From contig NC_087075.1 of NCBI RefSeq assembly GCF_026151205.1, forward strand, positions 10,648,303 to 10,712,302: a stretch of DNA of 64,000 nt, read 5' to 3'. Of the stretch, positions 47,747 to 58,800 are shown piece after piece. How positions within the stretch are numbered: position 1 is the first letter of the stretch; each line of letters opens with the position of its first letter. This DNA comes from Bolinopsis microptera. Its lineage: Eukaryota; Ctenophora; Tentaculata; Lobata; Bolinopsidae. The position numbers were made by a program, and so were the translations under genes. The notes beneath the pieces are model-generated. The model ran no database searches and was not told where the DNA came from. It was given only the letters and a program-made list of their open reading frames with translations.

Positions 47747-49836
47747 TTTGTAAAATGTTACGAGATTTTGGTATCATTGCATGTGTGCGTTTATCGTTCA
47801 ATAAATTAAAAATAATACGGAGTTTTTTCTTTTTTAATTCTTCATGTCTGTGTTGAAATACGACTTTCCTTTACAATCGCACGGTCTACTCATTTTTCTC
47901 ATTTCTAGGTTAAAGGCACCCACTACGAGCCGCACGTAGAGCAAAATGTTCACCTTGAGTATGGGAAGGTTTAATGCATATTTTCAAATAGTTCATTACT
48001 ACTTAAGGCGTGATTCATTACATTTACAGCCAAAATAATCTTGTAGCACATTCCTGAGACTCGGAATGTTGACTTGAAAACAGTTTTTATTCTCTGCTCT
48101 TCGTACCAGCCTCACAGTTCTGTTAAACATGTTGCTACACGTTAATGTATAGTGCATACGGATACCTCTGTCGGCCGGCGCGCGAAAAGGGGTTGCAACG
48201 TGTTTCAAGTTAAACACTACCGAGTGCCTCGGTCGACAGAACTGGAGGTCCCACTGTACTGCCGCGGATCTTATCCGGCTGATAAATGATAATCCTATAG
48301 GTCTACTCCAAACTAAGCTCCATTCATTCGAAATCTTTACTGTAGTCTGTAGTAGACATGTTCAGAAAAGAAACAACATTTTCAATAAAACTCCGAGAAA
48401 ATTGTGCATTTAAACAATAATAGCGATTATTAATTAGTGTTAAATCCTAATTAATTAATTAATTGGGATCGAGCGGTATAATTGCTCATTTTAAAAACAT
48501 TTACAAAAGTCATTCACTTTCATTTCACAATCTCTCAAATATCTTCATCTGTAAATCTAAAAAGTGACTATCACGCCCGATTTAAATTAAATAATGTGCC
48601 TTCTGACCGATAATATAAATAAGGCCCACGTACCTGGCATGCCAGACCCCTAACTGTGCACGCCTCCTTCCCATGAATACACTTCTTTAATTGTCAGTGT
48701 ATAGTGAGCGAAAAGATCAGCAAGTGATCTTTCAACTTTGTCTATACACCCGGATACTGGTGGAGGCGTGAGCCATGTATTATTTGCTACAGAATATCTC
48801 TTTAATATTAATTATGAAGTATTTCAGGACATATTCTGTTTCAGAATCATAATTTCTAACATTCTGCATTTTGAACGGTAGATGGCATGTTTTATCGATG
48901 TTTAAATTGTAAATTTTATTTATCTTTCTCAAAAATATGGCTCAACCCACCATCAGTCTATTAATCAAGTCTACTTTTCTCATTTTATAACTATATTATG
49001 TATTCTCTAATTTTATATTCGTACTTTCTAAATCGACCAGTGCAAGTATTTTTTACCGTGATACTAATACTAATAGTGATACCAAAAATCATCCCTCTCA
49101 CTCTTAAACGTATTCTGTAGATCAAATTTTCTATGTGTACTTGCTCGATCGGAAAGTGCACGAAATTATTAATCGTGATACTACCAAAAATTCTCTGAAG
49201 AAAACATTAATTAAATCAAACTACTTCGAAATATCTTGACTGATAAAATTGTCATATCCATTAATTCATTAAAAAAATCATCAAATAGGCTTGCAGTTTA
49301 ACCTACGTCTCTTAAATAAAGTTCATCGTTAGACATAATCAATAATCCGCGAACAAATTGACACGTGTTCTCTAAAGAATCTTCTCTTCTAACATTCTCA
49401 CAACAAATCAGCTGATATTATCCATAGTTTCTTGTCCTGTCTTGATACTCAGACATCTTTGTTATTTATCACGTGATTCGTTGCTATAGAGTCACGTGAT
49501 GCGTTGCTATGGAGTCACGTGATGCGCGCAGCGGCGTTTCACGTGGGGGGGGGGGGGGCTTCATTTGTCACGTGGGCACGCTGTTCATACAAAGGACTGA
49601 TGATATCGTGTTTGAAACTGTTTTCTTGTTCGACAGAACTGAAGAAAAATTAAATAAATATCAAAGAAAGAGAATTGTTACGCTACTCTAATCACAGAAA
49701 GCAGAATCATCTTATTGTTGACTGATTGAAGCAGAACTAACTTGATCATTCAGTATTGTGGGCTGAATATAGTGAAATATACATTCAACATCCCATGATA
49801 TAATTACGAAAAGTAATAATAATATAACATATTAAA
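47747..49836. other. Intergenic DNA between Ly6 paralogue and receptor kinase
   Basis: There is no supported gene. A 72-codon minus frame (48217-47999) has a Cys/Arg-rich translation but no partner exon. A GGTTGCAACGTG stretch near 48190 beside GTCGGCCGGCGCGCG resembles phrases at 42190 and 6650 and may be a transposon end. E-box sites cluster at 49469-49580. Confidence 0.4.
49469..49580. promoter_or_regulatory. CACGTG cluster with GTTGCTAT (RFX-like) spacers
   Basis: Five CACGTG sites lie in 110 bp, separated by GTTGCTATAGAGT and GTTGCTATGGAGT, which resemble X-box half sites. A 13-G run follows. It lies just past the 3' end of the receptor kinase gene. Function unknown. Confidence 0.4.
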
Positions 49837-52800
49837 TCATATATCGCATATATAATACTCACGTGACAGTCGGGAATTGTAACGAGGAAGATTAAATATT
49901 CTACATAGTTGCGCTGTACTGATTCTCTCGTGCGGGTCTGTGTGCCACATTTTATTCGTTATCACTATTAACTGAAATTGTAGTGTTGCAACTTTGCAAT
50001 TTGGAACGTTATTTGGAACGTTATTTGGAACATAATTTAGAACGAAACATGAAATTCTTCGTTTCTTCTCAGATGGCAAGGTTTGGATTTAGGTGGAAAG
50101 AATAAAAAAGCTCATTCAAAGATACGTCGTCATCTGCCAGTACTAAAGGGAAATATAACAAGAATTTATAACAAAAATATTATAATTAAAAGAAGAGCTT
50201 ACCGATTTGATGATAGGAGAAATGGTGGTCCAGTGTGCTGCGATGGGCGGTCTGAATTTAATGTTATTCCTGTACATGTTGCGCATGTAGTCTCTAACAA
50301 CCTGGAGATAGTGAATGTTGAAACTGAAGCACAATTATATCAATATAGTAGAACATGACGTCATTATAATGCTCGGTGACGTCATCATAGCACCACGTGA
50401 TGTCATCATAATACCACGTGACGTCATCACAACACCACGTGACTTTACTCACACTTGACGAGGTGGAGGTGGAGCTAATATCAGGGAATCTATTCAACAG
50501 GTATGCCCCGTACGCCGTATGGTTCTGTATCTGACACCGGGGTATGGTGGTGGTGGTGTAGTCTGAGGGGTGCGGGCGAGAACTGGGGCTCATCTTGGAG
50601 GTCTGAAGGAGAGGTGAGTGTTAGTAGTTAGATAGAAGATCTTCAAATGAAGACGTAGCAAAACATGAATATATATAATCAAACAAGTCCCGTCACCAAA
50701 TAACACGCAAGTTAAAAAATTAGCGTCATCACCATATCACAACGTGACGTCATAACTACACCACGTGACGTCACCACTTCAACACGTGACGTCATCACAA
50801 CACCACCACTCACCTCGTGTCGATTGTGAGGCTCATTGTGCTTGCAGCACACATAAGACAGCAGCTCCCAACTAACAAGGGACATACTGTACACGTCTGC
50901 TTTGTAGAGGTTTATCCTCTCTACTCCGGTGGAGAGCAACACTTCTGGGGCGGTGTATTGGGAGGTGCCTCCGCTACCGTCCCTGGGGGAGAAGGGTGTT
51001 AAGGTATCAATAACAAAATAATAATATTGAAATAATATTCATAAATTATAAATACTATTTCACTAAAGATGAGAGGGGTGGATTACATATTTGTGCAAGC
51101 GATTATCACATTACGATTCCCTTTGGGGAGCCGGACTCTATAGTTCATAAATGGTGGGAGGGCTGGATCGAGTTATAAGCTAACCAACCTGACATAACAG
51201 TCCTGTCTGTGTTTCTCTTGACTATGCCCAAAGTCAGACACCACCAATTTAAAAGGGCAGGAGTTTCCCGTCTTGGTACCGGGCCTGCTACCCACTAGAA
51301 TGTTCGCTGTTTTTAGGTCTCTGTGGAATACCTCCAGGTCGTGGAGATAGGACATTCCGCTGATAATGTCCTGAGCAGTGGAATGTTATGGTGGAATGTT
51401 ATGGTTTAGCAGCGGGAAGTCAAAAAACTAGTGAATCAGAAAGATGATTTATTCATTTGCAGTAGATGAACAGGCGTTTTAAAGTCATAACCGCCATTTT
51501 TATTATGAAAACAGGCGAACCGTGTCATGTTAGAAAGAGTGTTAATTTCAGCAAATAAAAAGAAGAAACAAATAAAGAGAAGAAACAGCGGTTGTTTTTT
51601 AATTTCTAACTCACCCTCATAAAGGATTGAGCCCAGCTATCCCTCATCAAGTAATGACCGCGGGATATTAAGAAGTCCTTCAGAGACCCATAGGCGTAGT
51701 ACTCGGTACAAAAATAGCTGGAAAATAAAAATAATTATTTTCCAAGATACATTTGTAATCGTGATGTATATTTTAATTTGCACCACATTATGAAGTTAAA
51801 TAACTTTATACCGCAGAATGACGTCACCACAACACCACGTGACGTCACCACAACACCACGTGACGTCACCACAACTCACTTGTTTCTGACGGACATGACA
51901 CTCTGGAGGTGTGGTGACATTCCTCTGACGTGGGGTCTGTTTCCCATACTCCTCCAGAGGTACTCACACACGTTGTCATGTGATAGCACTGAGATAACGT
52001 TCAGTTCGTCCTCCATGTGTTTTCTTTTCTTGTCTGTGTAGCATTTTATTACACCTGAAGAGGAAAAGAGATTGGAGAGAGTATGTTTTAGAGCAACAAA
52101 CAATTACTTAATATTTATCTCCAATTATAGTTTACAATTAAATTTCATTAATTTTTATTGATTGGACGCCTTGTTTTTAAATCATAGTTGACCAAATAAT
52201 TTAGGCGTAAAACAATACATATCTAAACTATGATACTTTTAATAAAATAAAATGACTTTACAAAAATACAACATGAAATAAACAACTTCGGGGCTACTTT
52301 ATCTAAAGACTAGCTAAAAACACTTTATCTATATCTTTAAAAAGATGAATAGATCACTCACCAAAATAAAAGAAAATATAACTACAAAAGTACAACACGA
52401 AACTACTTAATCTAAATTTCACTCAAAGTTGAAACTCTTCCGCCAACCCCAACCAATGTTCACAACAGAAAGTGGGTGAAAAGTCATTAACTGGTACCCC
52501 CTTCTTGAACTCCTCACTGGTAAACCACTCCTGTAGCTGAGGTAAATCCTGGAAGTGCTGTAGAAGTCTACCAATATTAGTTGCTTTGGCTACATGCTCC
52601 GGAGCAAACTTATCTATTTGACTTACAAACTCAAACACCATAAAGTCGACATAGGTCAACTTTTCACCCAACACAAACGGATCACCTTCTCCAACAAACT
52701 TGTCCAGAACCCCCAGCTTCTTCTCCAAGTTCTCCAAATATTCCGGATCCATTTCCTTAAACTTCTCCACCTCAAAACATATATCCGTGAAAGCTGCTCG

Positions 52801-55800
52801 GAGATCTGTTACTTCCTGTTCAATCATCTCACACTTCACTATTGTATATCTCCTTCATTATCTCCTGGCACCAGTCCAAACTTCCTGCCCAAATACCTGA
52901 TGATAGCCACGCTCTGAGTTATCTTTATATCACCGTCTATCAGATAAGGAAGATTTGGCAGATCCAATCCTAGATTGTATTTCTCTGCCTTCCACCGAGT
53001 GAACCCTGTTTTATCCAGAGGATCTTGGTCATCTTTCCAGCTCACACCGGAGTATCTGAGTATAAGGCGGGATATCTCACCCATAGCACGCACATTCCAG
53101 TAGCAGAGTGTTATTGACATTCCTTCTACAATCATGTGAAATAATCAGGTTAGAATATAGGCTGACTTTTTGCCGCATTGCAATTTGCAGCACGAATAAA
53201 AAGTATAAAAATGAAGATAAATTGTTGCAAACCTTTCTTTTTGTTTCCAATACCGTCCACCCAGTGAACTAGAGCGATAACTTCATCTTCAGAGGACTTC
53301 CACCGGGACGAGAGAACTCCCTGAAAATGGGAACTTTTAGATCTCTGATTTTTAATCTCTCGAGATATGTTATTAAAGTGAGTGTGCAAGTTAAAGTATA
53401 CAATTAGTTAGGGCAAGAGTTGATTTTTCTGTGAACAAATTCGTAACAAAGGTTTGTATACAGGAATGTGTTGTCCATAGTCCCAGGAACCACAAAAAAA
53501 AACTTTTGGGCAAACATTTTTATAGTCATTTTTCTCCAGGAACCCATACGCCCCACCCCTAATATTGGTTATTCGACTCCCGAAGCACTTGAGATCTCCA
53601 AAGGGGATGCAAAATGACCGCAATGGCCACATTATGGCAGGCGAATGATAGTTTCAGAACGATTGGGGCTTTATTTTTCGAAATAAATGGAATTTTTCTA
53701 AATTTTTCTCAATTTTATTGAAATTTCGAAAAAAAATACACCAAATTATTCTTAACGCTTATTTCAAATCTATTTCAAAACTCATCTACAAATAACAAAT
53801 ACAGTTAATCTAAAATGTGTATTCTCAGTAAATACCATGACAATTATTAATACACAGTTAATATTAATCAAAATTCGCTTGTTCTTCAGGTTCATCATGT
53901 CTAATGTTTGTGCAGTTCATACCATGGCATCGTACACAAATATTGAAGCCATATTTCCTACATGAACATCTGAAAGTCAAACAGGCCTGTTCCACATCGA
54001 CAGAACAGTTACAACATATAAGGTTCAAAATAGACTCTGGAGCATTTATAGCTTTTGTTGCAACTGGTTCGTAAGTGCCACCAGGAGCCAATTTCCAGCC
54101 GTAGTCAAGAGGATTCAGACTGTCAGCGTTGAGCATGACCCAGTTATGGTACTGTAAGTAAGCTCTAAGGATGTGCTCCGTTGCTGAAGCTATTGTTGGA
54201 GGTAGCCTATTCGGATTGAGACTCTTTTTCGCTACCATCCTATTGTATGCTAGGAATCTCAAAGCAGAAAGAGTCTTTTTCTTGTCACCATAAATGTACT
54301 GCAAGAAACAGAGGCCTGCCTCAATAATCTTTTCTTTTGATTCTAACACCGAAAGTAATGTTGCCAACTGACCTTGCTCATCAAAGGTGAGAGCTTTCTT
54401 TAGCACTTTAATTTTTAACCTTACTAAAACCAAACAGTCCACTGACGCTATCACAACCTGAAATACTATGAATTAGAAGAAGTATCTCCTTTTCTTTATG
54501 ATCTAGATGACTTGATATTTCTTTGATTGAATATGTACCCTTCTTCGTTGTTAGATAAATATCATTGTGATGGTCACTGTTGAAATGATGTACTAATAGA
54601 CAAACTATATCGGTATCCTCTGCCTTCAATTCAACATCGCCAAGGAATGACATTTCCAATGTTTTCTTTGCAATTAAAGTATCAGCATCGTTACAAGCTC
54701 TGATCACTTCAATACCATTTACAGTAAAAATGCTTGAGATAAGGTCGATCAGTTCTTTTTTGTTATTGTTGTTGCTCAGAAATGTTGTTTTGGTGACAGT
54801 ACAAAAGGTGGATTTCTTTACAGCAATATTAGCACAGAACGCTTTTACTCTCCTCTTGTGCTCGTGATCTTTAGTAGAAGGCTCATATCCATCAAAAATC
54901 ACAATAACTTCCCGATTTTTTGGGATAAGCTTCAGCCAACCTCCATCAATGACTAGTGGGATCGTGAAGCTGCAAGATTTAAGTGTAGATTGGTTTATGT
55001 TTTTGAGGTAGCTACCAAGAGCAGCCTTATTAGATTTCCTCATCATCTGATATTGATCAAATAAGCTCATCGGCACCACAGTTAACTCGTATGTTAGGCA
55101 TTCCTCTATTGAAGTTTCTCTATCAGCAACCAAGACTAGACGGTTAAAACACTTCAACGGATCGACTGCAACGCTTTTATTATTCACTTTAACCTGCTTT
55201 CTTAGTTGTGTCAAGTTCTTTGCTTTACCTTTGATACTTATCTTATCGATGAATGTCAACCCATCTAGCTCACGTTGAAGGACAGCCCCAACGGCCAAAC
55301 ATTCCTCGGGATTCACCTCATCGTTCCCAGACTGTGATATAAGACCAGTCGAAAAAGATATTAACTTAGTCTTATCTTCGGATTCTGTAAAGTCGACAAT
55401 AACTTTAAACCAAGTTAATAATTTTCCAAATACATCACAGTTTTTCTTGATTGATGACTTGGTAAGATCTGAGTGGATGGCAGCTTTAGTTGGTACTAAA
55501 GCTAATTCAGTACCAACTAGTTGGTAGTTGGTACTGAATTAGCTAATGAATCTCCAAAAGACTGATTTATTAAAGCCATCTGATTCAGGGTGGCCACCTA
55601 TAACTTGTGAGCGGACTCACGATTACGCATCCTTCCACTTGTTAATCTACCACTAGATTTACCTGCCCTCATAAGGCTCTGCTCTATGGAGAGGTCAGTC
55701 CACACCCCGGCCCACTCGTGGTCGTTGTAAAGTTGTAACAAACCGTGTGAAGCCCAGTTACTTTAAAGGTCTTTAAAAGCACCCCATACTTGACTTCAAA

Positions 55801-58800
55801 AATAGCATCCTGCTCCAAATACAGTCTTAAAGCTTTTGCATACTGTCCCCTACCAGCTGCTGCGAAGTAGGGCAGCATCAAAGCTACTGCTGATAAGTGC
55901 ATATTGTAGTCGTGCAACCTCTCTGCTCTTATGAAGTCCTTTACTAGTGTTATCATGTTGTGGTAAGTAACCCATAGAGCTGATGTTCTACTGTTGGAAA
56001 ACAGGTTCTTTAGAAGCAGAGTTATTTTCTCTGATAAATCCTGAATAGATTTAGTCTTAAAGTTAACACCTAGATTTTCGTTCACACATTTGTCGATGTA
56101 ATCTTCCAAGTCTACTAGTTCATCGTCGTAAACTTCTTCCTCTATAATGAAACAACAAAGAGCGGCGTCGATTTAATGTACCCCATACAGTTTTTTTTCT
56201 ACTTTATTCATATTATTTATCATTCTTATCTATACTACGTTTATGTCTCTTTTTATCACCAGCCCTATTTTTCTTATCTGAATTTTCTCTTTTCGTAAAC
56301 AGTTTTCTCTCATCACAATTTGTTCTTTAAATCTGCTGTTGTTTGTTAGTTAACCTTGATATTTGTTAATTGAAGTTATTTCCCGAGTAAGATTTGAAAT
56401 AAGCGTTAAAAATAATTTGGTGTATTTTTTTTCGAAATTTCAATAAAATTGAGAAAAATTGAGAAAAATTCCATTTATTTCGAAAAATAAAGCCCCAATC
56501 GTTCTGAAACTATCATTCGCCTGCCATAATGTGGCCATTGCGGTCATTTTGCACCCCCTATAGAGATCTCAAGACCTTCGGGAGCCGAATAACCAATATT
56601 AGGGGTGGGGCGTATGGGTTCCTGGAGAAAAATGACTATAAAAATTTTTGCCCAAAAGTTTCAGCTGGACAGTTTTTTTTGGTGGTTCCTGGGACTATGG
56701 ACAACACATTCCTGTAGACAAACCTTTGTTACGAATTTGTTCACAGATTGACCCATAAACAGCAATTCTTGCCCTAACTAAATAAGAAAAGTATTTTTTG
56801 TGGGGGCTGACTATATTAAAGTATATTAAAATGTAGGTATTTTTGCCGATTTGACCCCGGGAATATACTTGAACACACTTTAATATAAAGGTTATATCCC
56901 CAATTTTGTTTGCAGGTAAAGCTGTAAGGGGAGGGAGAGAGAAGCAGCTAGAAGTATCGTGATCAAATTAGACCTTGTATATATTTCAGATAGAGTTGCT
57001 GCAGGCCACTGTGCTTTATGGTACGGCACCAGTTTGTCGGGCACGTGATAACCGAGTGACGAAGTCACGAGGAACAGTCACTTGATAGATAACGTGACCT
57101 ATGTTAGCCAGCGAGAAGGGCTGGATTTCATGCTCAAGCAAAATTAGATTCACAATTCACATCATTATAGTTTGAGAGAACAGCAAGGGTTTTACCTGGG
57201 AAGTGGGGACCCCAGGCTATAATGTTCATATAATGTCCAAGTTCTATAACTTACCTTAAAGTTTTATAGGCCATATTTCCGAGTGTCTTCGTGGTTTAAA
57301 TATTTGTGGACGTGTAGTAAGATAAAGCCCCAAGTCATGTAATCAAATTAAGAAATAGACTGAACAATTCGATTCGTTAACTGCTGCCCCCTTTTAATTC
57401 GATTTTCTTTATAATTTTATAACGCTTTTGAAAATTCAGGGTTTTTTATAAATTCAGCTTATAATGGTAATCTTTCTTCGCTCTTATACTTGTTATAAGT
57501 GTGTCGATGGTTTAATAGTTCGTCGACAACTATCAAACTAAATTCTGTTTATAATACTAAATAATCATGGATGGGTTGCAGAATAATTAGGTTTTGATAC
57601 AATTATTAACTTATATAATCATTGACAAATAAAGTTTTTTGATACAACCACAGTGATATCACTGAAGAAAATATAAACATCATACATAATATTACATTGT
57701 CAACTCGAACATAAAAATGCGCAATATGTATAAAATATACACTGTTCAACTAGTTCTTGGCACGGTTAATGCACGGTTAATGCATGGTGAAGGCACGGTT
57801 AAGGCACAAGGGTTACATAAGGCAAGGTTGAGGCACGGTCACTTAATGCACGGTTAACGCACAAACTGCCCATAAGCAACCATTATGGTTGCTTAAGGCA
57901 CGGTTAACGCACGGTTAACGCACGGTTAACTAAGGCACATGATCTGAATGTGACGATCCAGACTCTTCAAATTAAGTTAACATCTCCTGAGCAAGAATCC
58001 CGAGATTCATGCTTACTAATTATGTACTCACTAGACGGAAATTTTCTTCTTCTTGTTACTATAGTTCATCTACCACAGTCCTGAATACACATTATCTTAT
58101 CTCATGGAATGAGATATTCATGGAATGTGTGGCTGTAAGTGTCATTGTCAATTGTTACTATAGTTCATCTACCACAGTCCTGAATACACATTATCTTATC
58201 TCATGGAATGAGATATTCATGGAATGTGTGGCTGTAAGTGTCATTGTCAATTGTTACTATAGTTCATCTACCACAGTCCTGAATACACATACCTTAGTTC
58301 CCAAAAATTTGTGTGCCATTATATTGAGCACAATTTATTTGAGCCCGAAAAATTTGGGCAGAAAATTTGAACTCATTTGGGCGACCGAAAATTTGGGCAC
58401 AAATTCTTCGAAAAATGAACGATTTTCCACTAAAATTTCAGTTAGATATTTGCCTTAGTTCATTATTACTCCTTATAGTTATTATTCCAGTCATTTGCTA
58501 GCTATTCCAGTTATTTCTATTCATTTAAAATATAAGCCTTTTTACTTGGTCAAGCCATGAATGACAGATTAGAAAACCAAAATTTCAAATATTATTTCAC
58601 TTGGATATGAAGAAAAAGCCATCTTTCTATAGATTTCAGGGCCACAGGCCAAATGCCAAAAGTTTGGTTAGCAAAAAATTTGGCAGACGGAAAAGATTTA
58701 TGCAATTAATTTGGTCTGCAAAAAATTTGGGCGAGAGGCCCGCTCAAATTTTTTGTCGCCCAAATTTTTGGGAATTAAGGTATCTTATATCATGGAATGA

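Larger units (their letters stand above)
53405..56780. mobile_element. 3.4-kb DNA element with ~370-bp TIRs and TA target duplication
   Basis: Terminal inverted repeats are at 53407-53770 and 56391-56778. They begin GTTAGGGCAAGA, include a TGCAAAATGACCGCAATGGC segment and end at GCTTATTTCAAATC. TA flanks both ends, as in Tc1/mariner-like insertions. The only coding content is the decayed minus-strand gene at 53864-56109. It sits in the kinase intron between exons 61180-60975 and 53320-53233. Confidence 0.85.

Noticed and set aside
47999-48217. 72-codon Cys/Arg-rich minus frame
   Set aside because: It looks mildly protein-like but has no partner exon, start context or known family.
53408-53632. 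74-codon frame MWPLRSFC... and its twin at 56529-56717
   Set aside because: Both lie in the terminal inverted repeats of the DNA element and are mirror copies of TIR sequence, not genes.
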